Shown here in pieces: positions 8,463-20,440 of a stretch of DNA of 64,000 nt. Numbering within the stretch: position 1 is the first letter of the stretch; each line of letters starts with the position of its first letter. The notes under the pieces were generated by a model. The model did not search any database and was not told where the DNA came from. It was given only the letters and a program-made list of their open reading frames with translations. A program made the translations under genes and the position numbers. Source of the stretch: Capitulum mitella (lineage: Eukaryota; Arthropoda; Thecostraca; Pollicipedomorpha; Pollicipedidae); assembly GCA_030062745.1 (NCBI GenBank), contig CP099840.1, positions 2,046,001 through 2,110,000 on the forward strand. Direction: 5' to 3'.

Positions 8463-9703
8463 CCCGCCCCCGACTGGGGGGGCAGTTGACCGACCCCCTG
8501 AGGTTTTTCTAGGATTGCGAGAGAACGAACAAACATAGAGGCACGAAACTTCGTGTACGCTTTGCTTGATCATTTTTACATCTTGTGTCAAAGTTTTGAC
8601 CTCAGGTCGAGTCAGATGTCTGATCTAGGTCAGGTCAAACGGACCTATGTCCAAAAAATTTTTAGCGCCCTGTAGCTTTTTTGGAAAACAAGATATCACA
8701 ATAATATTTTCAGGGATCAGTGATACCGATAGATGCAACAAGTCTGCTATCTGCCAATCTGCAATGCAAATCTGCTAATCAGATTTTTCGGAATTTTCCG
8801 GGTCATTGATCTAAGGCCCAGCCCATTTTTGAGACATGTCTTTGTTTTTTTCGAAAATTGGCGGAATTTTTCATAGCATTTTTAGTGTGGAGTGAGGCAG
8901 AAATCTAGTTACCGTCATTGGGCAAAGTATCAATGACTTCCAGACTTTGACTTGTCAGGTCACGAATAACTGTTGTGAGCCAAAATGTGCCACAGTCAAA
9001 ATCAGCGGTAAATTACTCAGAATGGTTTGAGAATGGCAGAGATGATCTGAGAATGGTTAGAGAATGGCAGAACTTGCACAGACGTAAGTAATACCAAAAA
9101 CCTCAAAAAGCTTGCAGAAATTGCATATTTTGGAAATAAACAGCCTCTCGCGAATAAAGCTCCGCCAGTTGTGTAAATTGATAACTAATGAATTTTTCCA
9201 AAATTTAAGCATGCAAAGCCGTCGCAAGAACCAGTAAGATCAATAAAATTTAATGGATAGGCTTATGTCGCGAAAATAAATTAAAGCTAAAAATAGTTCC
9301 CGTTAATTTCTTACTGCCTACGGCTGCGGCGCCCGCCGAAAGCCGGCGTGAAAATTGCCGTGTGTTTAACTCAACGTTTCGGCGTATATATTGAACAAAT
9401 CTGAAGAAATTAGACGTGTATCGGCATCCGCGGGCCTTTACTTAAACGCTGGTGCCTTTGCCTATGCGTTGTTAGTCACAGCCCTTGAGATTAAGGCCGT
9501 TTCTTGGTCTCATGTAGTCGGCTATGATGAAACATATCTGGGACGTAAATTGCTTATTTATTACCTAAAACTAAAAAATGAGACCAGTTTCGAGCTCTAC
9601 TCGTCGCAAGCTTTCCAACGATGTGCTTATTTTTATCGTGCAGCGAACCGTTCGTGAGTTAAAGGGAGGCGGTGAACCGCCCCCCCCCACCCCCAGTCGG
9701 GCG
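8463..9703 (+). mobile_element. Non-autonomous DNA element, copy 2 (inverted partner of 1108-2230)
   Basis: It begins GCCCGCCCCCGACTGGGGGG with GTTGACC nearby and ends GGTGAACCGCCCCC...CCCAGTCGGGCG, so the two termini are inverted copies of one another (GCCC..GACTGGGGG..GG..GTT.ACC). The interior is AT-rich, lacks coding capacity and contains repeated TGACCT/AGGTCA half-sites. No target duplication is evident. It is longer than copy 1 because copy 1 has deletions. Confidence 0.7.
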
Positions 9704-9855
9704 TGATCGTCGCCGACCGACGGTCGTGTGCGGGTTAGCCGAAAATGTGCAATCACCGGATCACTCTTAAATCTACTTTCTGCTTCCCATAATGTGTGAG
9801 TTTTTACTGAGAGCAAGTGCCTGTGGGCTTTTCTCTGAGTTGCGAGGAACGCTTC
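9704..9855. other. Short intron 1 spacer
   Basis: Unique sequence between the 1.2-kb element and the TATC microsatellite. I see nothing coding in it. Confidence 0.5.
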
Positions 9856-9976
<121 letters not shown>

Positions 9977-12900
9977 TCGGTATCCATAGGACCTGCTCCA
10001 GTCTCTGCACTGTAAAACAGTTACGACATTATGGTGGAGGACAAATCTGGAACGCTTATTTCTTCCGTCATTGTAGTTTTCTTTCCTACGAAATGTTCCG
10101 CTTTTACAATTCCCCGTCGACTTACTCATGTTGCCCACCAAGTCCATTTACGACGCCGGAAATAATAAGGAGCGTGCAGTCGGGCCCTCGGGGGATTATT
10201 GGCAGAACGCCCGAGGCCATAGCAACCAAGCTGTGCGTCGGCACACCTTTTCCACTCTGCGCTTGCTTGCTCGGACAACACAATAAGGGCCCTGTTCTTG
10301 CCACGGGCTTTTTTGTTGACGGATTTGGTCCAAATGGTTGCTGCGGTGGTGCTAGGAATAGGGGCCTGTGCTAAGCAAAACACGTTGCGCATACTCCGAC
10401 TCTTTCACGGGATCGAGCATTTCCAGGTAACGGCAGATTTTGTGGCGAAAGTTTAACATGCCGCAGAGGGTGCCACGCGATTGTATGGTAGTCAGCTTGA
10501 CCTTCTTTTGGCCAGCTGAAAGCTGACGTGCGGGCCAACATCGAACGCTGGACGCCTGGAACCCGTCTTGCCAGGACGAGGAGGTCAGCGCTCTACTGGC
10601 TGAGCTGGCTGACACAGGAGGTCACTGTGGCTTCCGAGGGGATGCCTTCGAAAACGGCAATAGGCCGCCCGAAAGCGGTGGACATAAAACTGGCTAAATT
10701 CAGGAAGAAAAGTAACATGCAACAGGTGACGGATAAGCCATGGGTTACTGGTTTTCGTATGATGTATGTGACACCTTAATGAATATGTCTTCATGGCTAT
10801 TCGAAATTCTGCAAACATATGACTTTAATTTGTATGCAATAGATCGTGTTCGTGATCGTGTAATAGATGTTAATGATCCTGACATGACGCAGACAACAAA
10901 ATGGATAATAAGTGTAAGATGTGCCAGACCTGCAAGTGCTGAAAGTTAAGGACCTGAAACATATTTTCCGTAACTATATCGTTCTCTGACACGTTTCTCT
11001 TGTTACCAGTCCTCCCGACCCTCGAATGGTTTAGTCTGGCTTTATGAGTTTTCCCAGTTCTTTTTTCCTTGTCATTTACGGTGTTGGATGATGCAGATTT
11101 ATTCAACAGTGATCACTGGAAAGATGAGTTTCCAAACTAGAGCATGATGTGGAATGGCTTCAAGGATGCGCACCGAATGTTATTTATCTCCTGAATATTG
11201 GGTTCCGATTTGCTTCTCAAGTCTGGAAGTGTGTGCGGGGAGGGGGGAAGGGGGGGGGCAAGAAGGCAAACATCGTTTGTCTTCGTGTCATTGCCCAAAA
11301 CATGGTCATGGGGGCGCTAACGTTTCGAGCATGGGTTTAAAATCGTGTTGAAAGATGGCATGGCAAAGATCAGCCTGGTCAGTTTTATACGCTCACTTCC
11401 CCCAGTCATTATATTCTAATCGGATTTCAATCAATTCATTTTTGATTTTGATAAAAATGACTTCCAAAAAATATTTTCTCCCTCCAGTAACAGGTTTACA
11501 CCGCAGTTCTGTGTACATCAGTATTCAAGAGTGCAGCGAACTGAATGACACACTGCACGCCCTCTGCACTGGAGTGCTCTATGACAATATTGTTCCATAA
11601 TCTATACGTTTTGCTGTGTAATTTATCTTTAGCTTTGCGCTTCATAATTCTGAGAAAGGTGAAATTTGGGGTGTGGATGGTTTCATGACACACCCAGTTT
11701 TGGAAGCACTCACTGTCAAAAGTTGGTGTGTCATACCACACCAGCTTTTGAAGCTTGGCGTGTGAAGCAGGTGTGACGGAAGCCACACCTGCCCCACAGC
11801 ATTCTTGTTTCGAGAAATAAACAAGCAAAGCTAGCAGAGCAAATGGTCAGGAAGCTGGCTGCCAATGCCACCATCCTGTGTTCATTTCTAAATTTTTCAT
11901 TCCGGAATTTGCTATGATCGCAGTGGGGTTCTGGACGAGAAGATATTGCTGCTTATCACCTGTCAATGTTTAGCTGCGTAAGCTGGCAACGCAAATTTAT
12001 GAAGTTTTAGATCTCATGAGTCCACTTTCTTCAGCTTCTGTTACATGTAAACCACGCTGCTCACGCCGGCCGCGTTCAGGCCGCTACACACGCTTGTGCT
12101 GCCACCTACGGGACGATATGAAAACCAGAGCTTAAAACTTCTGCCGAACCGCGATGACAAGCAGACGGCAGCGACGACGCTGTCGGGACTGTTATGTGGG
12201 GGGGGGGGACTACAGGGATAGACAGCGACCCCTTTTTGCATTTTATGATACAACCGACAGTGGGTCCAGACATGAGGAGTAGGCTGGTTGTTTCGACGTC
12301 ACACTTTTCCTCAACTCTTCGCACCGCGTCTGCTATCGACGCGGAGCGTAAGAGCTCAGTAAAAAACGGGAAGCCCAAGAATCTTTGATGACAGTGTTTC
12401 ACGGCGTTGTTGTTTGCCTGGTACACGTTTGTCGGACATATCGTCTGCAGGTGTCCTGGAACACTGGAAATTAGTCGTATCCTTAAAAGTAGTTAAAAGC
12501 TGAATTAGAGCATTGTTTATTTAAACTATCGTCAGTCATCTCTTTAACACGAGAGTTAAGGGTATTTTTTGCCGCTTTCCAGTTTTTCCGGCAAAACATT
12601 TGAACGACAAAAGCCAGGGAGCACAGCGCAAGTTTTCAGTGTGCCTTCCTAGATAACACAGCCACCTTTCGGCTAAAAAGTATTTGGCCAGGTCAGACCG
12701 TTGACCTCATCAGCCGAATCGTGGGCGCGACTTTTCAGGTAATGTTAGACTCTGTATGTGTTTTCCTTTTAATACGGCTTTCAAAACGCTCATCAGGGGT
12801 GAAGGAAAGACCAAGTTTCAGATGGTCTAAGCCATAAGTAATTTTAGACAGCCCAGTGGCAGTCATTCGTTGGCTATGTACAGTGTTGATTTAGCGTGTG

Positions 12901-13179
12901 TTTTAGACAGTTTTATTAAACTTGCAATACTTTTGCTGCTATATAACGACGAACGTAATGCAGATACAGCAAAATGTCATTTTCGGACTTCTCGTGAAAT
13001 GAAACTCCAGCGACATGTAACAGATCACAGTTCAGATCATGGCCTAATTTGCGTCTGCTACCTGGGCTGGTCTCGGGTTTATTTGTGCCAAAATATGGCT
13101 TGTAGGAGCAAAAGGAACATTTTTTTATTAGATATAGCCACAACGCAACTTTACGACTGGTTCCATGTCTCTGAAGTGT
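9977..13179. other. Intron 1 segment without recognised genes
   Basis: Mixed-composition sequence, with short ORFs on both strands below about 110 codons (for example 10126-10392 and 10352-10615 on the - strand) that match nothing I know. A G-run lies at about 11243-11260 and another near 12197. A CACACC-rich patch at 11690-11790 is internally repetitive (GGTGTG/CACACC). No domain, RNA gene or transposon terminus is evident. Confidence 0.45.
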
Positions 13180-13187
13180 AGCAGAAC

Positions 13188-13452
13188 CAGGCACGTAGCC
13201 AGGATTTTCCACAGGGGGGCAAATGTCGAGTTTTGTCACATGCCACTAGCATAGACAAACTTGACAGAAAAAAGCAGCAATATTTTGTAATTGACCTCAT
13301 ATTTAACGCACACGAAAAACATAATGCTTGACTTTGTACTACATGTATGATCACTATTCCGCATTCCCACGGTATTGCTAAATAACCTTATGTAGATCGC
13401 TTGGCTGAGGGGGGCATGGCCCCCATGCCCTCCCCTCTTGGCTACGTGCCTG
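13188..13452 (+). mobile_element. hAT-like MITE with 8-bp target duplication
   Basis: The 265-bp element starts CAGGCACGTAGCCAGGA and ends TCTTGGCTACGTGCCTG, giving terminal inverted repeats of about 13-15 bp in a style common to hAT elements (CAGG.(A/G)CGTAGCCA). The flanking octamers are AGCAGAAC (13180-13187) and AGCAGAAT (13453-13460), seven of eight identical, fitting the 8-bp hAT duplication. A GGGGGGCATGGCCCCC palindrome sits near the right end. It has no coding capacity. Confidence 0.85.
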
Positions 13453-13460
13453 AGCAGAAT

Positions 13461-15640
13461 TGAATTTGGATTCCTTCCAATATTTTTATAGATTCTCTCA
13501 AATACTAGGTTTTTAACTTCTTAATGGATCATTGACTTATGACCTCCTTTGCGAGGGCATGTTACGGAGAAATCATGATACGGCCACGGTCGTCATCTTA
13601 AAGCAAACGTGTAAAGCGTTTTCCTGTACGGTTGCAATAATTCCTAAGCATTAATGCCCCTCATGGTGTCAGTGTCTTTTCCACACATGGCCCTCTTTTC
13701 GGTTTAATGCTTTCTTCAGTCTGAATCATGAGCTGAGGCCGGGAATCTCTTATTATCTATAATGGACTTTAGAGGACTCATAAGTAAAGCAACTGGAAAA
13801 TCTCATGTGCGTTGTAACAGTGGTTTAAAGAGTTTCAGTCCCTCTTTCTTGTCAGAAGTTCTTGGCTCATCAAAAATGTCCCACGGGTTATGTTCTATAG
13901 GGCGAAATAGAAACAGGAATCCATTTATGCCACTTCCTTTGGAATTCCCTGCAAGGTCAACCGAGTGATTTAAAAAGGTCATTCTGTTTGTCGTCGTGGA
14001 GCGAAATGACACAGTCACGCGCGGGTTTTGTGTCATCGGTAGTTAGTGCCAGGTCTAGAAATGGCTGAGCGGGATGTACCCTCTGTATTGTCAAAGGCCA
14101 ACAAGTGGCGCAGACTAGTGGGGGTGAATGTGGGCACTCATATCATTGTTTGCGCTTTCTACGAATCTGAACCAAGAACTTATAGAAGTGTCGAGGTCAG
14201 ATCGGGCGACTGAATTTCTTGAAAGTACTCGATTTCCGGTGGGTTTCATGCACATGAATTCGTTGTGAGGAATGCCTTTTCAGACATACAGATTCCCAGG
14301 TATTTAAGACGCCAAGCCAGAACGCATGGGTGGCGGCACCGTAGAGTACTCGGAATACCAGTACCCCAAAGTCCTTTGATTGTGGGGTGCTTACTCCCTA
14401 TTCCCAACATCCCCTCAAAGGTCGTAACTCGTGAGGTAAAGAATAGGACTGGTCCTTAGATTTTCTGGACGAAAATGGAAGTGAAGTCATTTTAACGACA
14501 CTGGCTGTTGTGAGATGATAATCCCACTTCGGAAGAGATCTGAAATGCGGTGCAAAGCATGACAAAATTTTATGACGTCATTCTACCAGTGAAATTTAAC
14601 CTCGGATATGTTGTCGCAAAGTTTGTTTCCATGAATGAGATCCTAGAAATCGGGCTTTTTGCTCGGAGAAGGAGGCGAATTCCAAAATTCGCGAGAACGT
14701 GTAATGGAGAGCGAGGAAGGCGGTTTGTTTCGTTATATTATGTTATATTATGTTATGTTATATTTTGCTATGTTATGTTATGTTTTCGTTATAAATATTT
14801 CGTCAAACGCAACATTTTCTATTGGTTGACTGCCAACTTCATCGCCAATGCGGCCAGACAAGCGACAAGTTCCTACTGTAAAGATCGTAAATCGCAAAAT
14901 GAAGTGGCCCAAGTCCGGGAGAAACCCAGGCGGGGGGAGAGGCTCCTTTCAAGAGCTCATCGTCTGGGCTGCGCCTCTGGAAGAGCCCCGCAGTCAAAAA
15001 TCCGTGGCGATTTCTCTGTCGGTTGGTTATTGGGGCTTAGGGGCGCACCGACTGCAGGGTCATTCGGCGCCCAGCGATTTCTCTGTCACAATGTATGCTG
15101 TGCTAACATTAAACTCTTTAAACTAGGATTGGGATTCGGCGAGACACACGCTGGTGTGTTTTTAGTAACTGATTCACCAATGTTATAATCGCACTCGGCC
15201 GACAGTTGTTAGGCGGCCACGGATACCGAGGACTGGCGCCTTTTCATCGTAGGCCACATTCGAACCTTTTGACAAGAGACGGCAAAAACCTTCCATTTGT
15301 GCTGTTTTTATCCCCGTAAATCATTTTGGCTATTTTTAGTCTGCACGCGGGGATGGAAATGGCTCCGGCGAGAACATCAATCATGGGAATCCGTATTTGT
15401 TCTGCGCAGGGGCATTTTGTCCGCGACAAGTAAGTCAATAGTACGACTGCCGCCAATGGGGCTAAATTAATTTGAGCGACGTCTGTTCCCAGCAGGGGCG
15501 CTTGCCAGTGCCTTTGGACGCTGTAAGAGCGAGCGATTTGAGCAGCTGGCACGACTGACGCGTTTCCCTCCCACTGAACTGCTGGCCGCTGAGCAAACCA
15601 AAGAACCTCGCCACTGACATCAGCCGCAAGAACGGCGCAC
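13461..15640. other. Intron 1 segment, no recognised gene
   Basis: It holds a TTATG/TTATA pentanucleotide tract, a perfect TGACGTCA at 14573-14580 and a short internal duplication of GCGATTTCTCTGTC (about 15007 and 15075). A 212-codon frame (14550-15188) runs through the microsatellite and shows no domain, so I do not call it a gene. An open - strand frame at 13803-14036 is also unrecognised. Confidence 0.45.
14731..14785 (+). repeat. (TTATG/TTATA)n microsatellite
   Basis: About eleven imperfect pentamers of TTATG and TTATA with one TTTTG interruption. Confidence 0.9.
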
Positions 15641-15960
15641 GGATGACGTCATCGTTAGCTGACGTCGGGCACCACCCGACATAGCCTGGTCCAGACGTCG
15701 AGCTTTCTTTCGACTTTCGAGCTTTCTGCCTCCTGAGGCGATCGAATCCGCTCACCTGAGTCAGTCAGACGACGCGCCCGACGCACGGGCGGCTCGGAAC
15801 TGGGTCGAGCCGCCCCCGCCCCGCCCCCGCCCCCGCTGCCGGCTGGTCGCGTGCGGAGGAGGCAGGCCGGCTGCCGTCGTCCGCCTTTCACCGCCCGGCC
15901 CCGCCTGTGCCGTCACGCTCGACACCGGGCGCACGCTGACGTCTGCAAACACGGCCTGTG
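15640..15960. promoter_or_regulatory. Intronic CpG island with CRE
   Basis: It begins with a perfect TGACGTCA (15644-15651), followed by further GACGTC half-palindromes at about 15661 and 15694, then a GC-box-rich stretch of repeated CCCCGCCCC words at about 15810-15835. It resembles a TATA-less promoter or enhancer; no transcript evidence is available. Confidence 0.4.
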
Positions 15961-16415
15961 ACGTTCTGGGCGGGCTTTCCAGGGTCTCTCATCAGGAATG
16001 CATCGATCGCCGTGGGGGAACTCGAGGCGAGAAAAGGTTTCCATGTTGGCAGAAGCCGCTGCGTATCGTATTTGCCTGACTCAGGTTTGAGCGGCAGGCG
16101 TGTGTGTGGACGCAGGAGGGCAGACTACAGCATAAAAGACTCATAGTCGTCTTACATTATTGAATGGTAGGTGTTGAATTTCCAGGCCATTGCCTTCTAT
16201 CATCGTTTTCGGTATAGCGTCGTCGTCCTTCTCAAATGCTGTATGTTTGTGAGTTTGACTTTACATCCTTTAAATGTTTTCGTTTTTAAACCGTTTTCAA
16301 CCAATATTTCTGTACCGTGACCAGTAACACCCTGGAAGAAGAACTGGCGTGGGCATCTAATACAGTTGTCGCTTGCGTAATTCGCATCGAAGTATCTTGG
16401 GTCTTAGGCTTCCCT

Positions 16416-16570
16416 GCTCTGTAGGTGTCTCTGTATCTGTCTCTATCTCTGTCTCTGTGTCTCTGTGTTTCCGTGCCTCTGTGTCTCTGTGTCTCTATCC
16501 CTGACTCCGTCTCTGCCTCTGTGGATCCGTGTCTCTGTGTTTGTGTTTCTTTGCATTTGTCTCTTTGTGT
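16416..16570 (+). repeat. Degenerate (TGTCTC)n tract
   Basis: Imperfect TGTCTCTG/TGTCTCTA units are interspersed with pyrimidine-rich sequence that continues to 16716. They produce artefactual Ser/Leu/Cys-rich and Arg/Glu-rich frames on the two strands. Confidence 0.9.
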
Positions 16571-16716
16571 GCCTTTCCCCCAGTCTCCCAGTTTCCCATT
16601 CTCCATATCTTCCTGTCTTCCTGTTTCCCTGACTTTGTCTCTCTGCCCGTTTCCTGTCTTCTGCATTTCTGTCTTTCTTTTTTCCACCTCTTCCTCTCCC
16701 CGTCCCTCCGTGTCCC

Positions 16717-16780
<64 letters not shown>
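16717..16780 (+). repeat. (CT)32 microsatellite
   Basis: An uninterrupted CT dinucleotide run of about 64 bp. It lies immediately before a GC-rich patch (16790-16930). Confidence 0.97.
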
Positions 16781-16783
<3 letters not shown>

Positions 16784-16999
16784 GGCTCTTTGGTGTGCGC
16801 AGTTTCAATCGTGTCTCCCGGCCGGATGGTGAGCGGCTCTCCCTGAGGCAGACCCGCCGCTGCTCGGGCCTCGGGGCAGGCGGCGACAGCCGGCGGCCGC
16901 TCCCGAGCCTGATTAGCCCGGCACTGCTAAGAAATATTCCTCCCGAGGATTGCATGAATATTTCGTGGCGCTGGAGGCAGGTCGGTGGATTGACGTGCA

Positions 17000-19980
17000 T
17001 AATTCAGCACCCGGGCGATTGAATATTCGGCTTGGCTCACGCCACGAGCTTGGGACCACGCCGCTCGCTGAAAGGAGAGACTCGGGAACTTTTTCGACGT
17101 TCCCAGGGTCCCCAGGGGAGGGGGAGGCGGAGGAGGGGATGGGCGCAGTTGGTATGACCAAAGCGGCAGACACCGGCCAGTTGCCGACTTTTGAGATGTC
17201 CGGTGCATCTTCAGCGTAACTACCTTATTGAAGTTCACAACGTCGCCGCTTCCTGCGCACCCGCGTGCACGATTTTTCGATGGCCGCGGGGTATTCAGCG
17301 CCGGAAAATGACACATTGCCAGACTGATGCATGGGCTGCATTGTTGCAAAGGTAGAGAGGAGAAAAAATGGCGTGTTTCCATGCCCTTGAAATACGGCGA
17401 GAGCGAATATTCTCCTTCAAGAATCGATGAAATCACCATAATCAGCACAGCTAGGCAATTCTGGGGTTATTAACGACCAAAAATAGCCCAGTAATGCTTG
17501 CAAGGCAGCCATCACTTCTTAAGAGCCGTCATTCATGGCGACGCGGCAGGGCACGGACATTCATGACATTCCAGCATGCAAAGACACTCCACTCATGCAC
17601 CGACGTTAAGTATATCTGTGACTGGCATGCCTGTTCGCGTGTCTTTCCCTCTTGGATCATCACACGACGCCGGTAATGTGATGGTCGTGAGATGCCACGT
17701 ATGACGTGGTGGGCCTCGCCCTGGCGTCGAGAAATACGAGGTCTCGGACGGCACCTGGGCGTGTCAGGCGCTGCTCTTCACGTGGCCGCGGCTCGTCGAC
17801 GTCCGCGCCCCGTCGACGCTGACGAATCAGCACCGCGTAATTTCCGGCCGGCCTGGACGGGCCGGGCTCTGTAGAAGACGGAGAAGTCCGGGGGCCCGCT
17901 ATGTACCGGACGGACAGAACAGGACAGGTCGGGCGAGGCAGGGAATGTCGACAGAGCAGGGCAGGACTGCCAGGGGTGGGGGTGGGGTGGAAGAGAGTCG
18001 TCAGCAGGCTAAATTTACATTTAGCCTCTTTATTGTTCAGTTTCCTTAAATTCGATTTTCAATTTAACTACCTGGTAAACATCTGTGCACTTGTTGCGCT
18101 TTTCTCGGTACAACGGAACGAAGATAATTACAAATGAAGATTTCACCCAACGTTTTTTGCTGGCTTCGACATTAACGCTTGTGTAAATGCCTCGCATTAT
18201 ACAGAAGTACGGCAAAACGAAGTATCAAATCGCCTTCCTCACAGCAAATGCCAAGTGGCACGGCGGCACGTTGAGCTTCTCAAGATGCTAATGGAATTTA
18301 ACAAACGTCTTTGTCTGAAACATTGGATTCGGGCTCGGGGAGCTGCAGCTAAAGAATTTCAAGGTTGCAGATGTTCCTAGTATTTCCTTAACATCTGAGC
18401 TTCGGATACATGAGAACCGCTCGGCGTAATTTGAATGTAAGAAGTACGTGGTGTTGCGAAAAGACAACTTGTTTAGGACGTTCTGTGAACCATTATTTGT
18501 AATCAGCTTCACATGCCTGATTGCTCGATCACTCCAAACGAACCAGGCATTTTTTTCAACGTCACTGATAGCATTAGATGTACTGAATGAAAAAGCTTTG
18601 AATAGTTACGATTTATTAAGTGTTTGGTTTCTGTTTTTTACTATTTGTTTGTTCAGCTGTTAGTTCAGCTGTTACCGTACTCAGGTACATCTGATTTCAA
18701 ATTAGTGGCGAAGAAACGGTATTATATGAACCAGTAAGGATTCACCTTTAGTGTGCGCTCGAATCAAAGCCGTCATGTTCATTTGGCTTTGTCCAAGCTC
18801 AGCTGCAATGCCTTCATACATTGTTGTTCCCCAGCGTGCTGTACGAACCCAAAATTTGCACACATTCTTTATCTTTGCTACAGACAAGGATTATTTAGCC
18901 AGTAAAGCAACCATAACCCTCCTCAATGGTCCATTCATTTCCCCCGTAGGTCAGCTAATGATTATCAAGCTGGTCAGCCGCCTGTATATATTCTGTGCAT
19001 GGACTGTGGTGCAAAAGCTCAAAATTTCGTGATCATGCTATTTTTGTGGCTGCTATATAGAAGTTTTTATATTGCCGTAAACATATGTACACTTATTGTT
19101 GCGCAACATTTATATAATGTATACTCATAGCTTGAGGTTTGCGAAAATTATTGCGGGGTCTGATGAGGATTTTAGACCAGTTCTTTCCAGTTATCGTCGT
19201 TGACTGCATGTTAAAATCTCTGAAAAGTGGAGGTCTAGACCCACAACCTTCTTTGGATCTCCAGCCACGTGTGTACTTCGAAAGCAACCAGGCTCTTTCT
19301 TTCGTAGTCATCGATCGCTCGTGGCGCACGTGACGTTGGTTCTCACGGTTTTGAAAGGGCCCGTTGCGCAGTACTTTGCACGCCTGGTTTGGCGGATCAA
19401 TATTCAGTGCCGAGGGCGTCCCTTGCCATCTCTCTTCTCTCTTTGGCGTGCTTCTTATTTTAGACTGGCATGGTGTAAGGGGGAAACTGGGAGAGTGGCG
19501 GTGACACGGCTGTCTTCATAAGGATTTCGGAGGCGTCGTCTAATTTCCTCAGACATACCTTACGACTTGATGGTTACGAGCCCTGTTAGAGTCCTTCACT
19601 GATCCGTGTCCATACTTTCTGCGTAGCATTGGCACTAAGTGTAAAATGCTGTGAGAGTTAAAAACTTTTGTGTTGCACGGCTGAAACGTCTTCTTGTGGC
19701 CATATTTAAAGATTACATGAAACATTACCGTTTTGATCGGAACGCCATAAAAGTACTGAATTTTAAGCACGCCGAGTGCTGAAACTAGGAAAGGGAACAG
19801 ATGATGTTACGGTAGATTATTATGTTGAAAAGTCCGGAATGAAAAGATATGTCCTGACAAAAAGACTGACTGACCAGTAAATAACTCCGCGCATTTGGTA
19901 CTGACGGTAAGAAAGGTCGACTGCGCCTGAAATTGGCGTATGCATCACACGTCTGCAAAATCTGAGCTCAGCCACGATAA
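17000..19980. other. Intron 1 segment, no recognised gene
   Basis: Contains a small CpG-rich patch at about 17690-17870, followed by a degenerate GGACAGAACAGGACAGG-type repeat (17900-17990), then AT-rich unique sequence. No ORF above about 95 codons shows a domain. Confidence 0.45.
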
Positions 19981-19989
19981 TTTATGGTC

Positions 19990-20440
19990 GCCTCGGGCCA
20001 GCGGCTCGCGCCAGTACGACTGCGTCCGTTCCGCCGGCTTCCGCGAGATTCTGGCACGGCGCCGCGCCGATCGTCGTTTACGCTGACCGCGGCGACCGCC
20101 CCGGGGTGTCACCTGCCCCTGGGCGCCGACTGCGGCTCGTAAATAACCCGCTCGTAACAACTGTCCGCGCACGACGCCGGCTCCGCCGAAACGCGGCGAC
20201 AGCTGCGACGGCGGCCGACGCTGGAGACATCTGACGGCGGCGGCGTGAGGCTGGGCGCCGCGGCGGCCGCCCGAGGCAGTCGGGCGCTGGCGGTGGGGCT
20301 GGAGGAGACGGCACGCGCCGATGGCAGCCGGGGTGCTGCCAGTGCAGGCGGCCCGCGCGAGAGCCCGGCGGGCTCGCTAGACGGCCGGCGGCGGACAAGA
20401 CGTGAGCCTCAGGCTGGAGGACGGAGGGGCGAGGTAGGTG
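19990..20440. promoter_or_regulatory. Intronic CpG island
   Basis: Sharp rise to very high GC with dense CpG and repeated GGCCGG/CGGCGG words, flanked by AT-rich DNA on both sides. No splice-delimited exon with homology could be found. Open frames here reflect composition. Confidence 0.4.

Noticed and set aside
14550..15188. 212-codon + strand frame
   Set aside because: It passes through a TTATG microsatellite and has no recognisable domain or splice context.
16286..17000. Arg/Glu-repeat and Ser/Leu-repeat frames
   Set aside because: Direct translation of the (CT)n and TGTCTC tracts.
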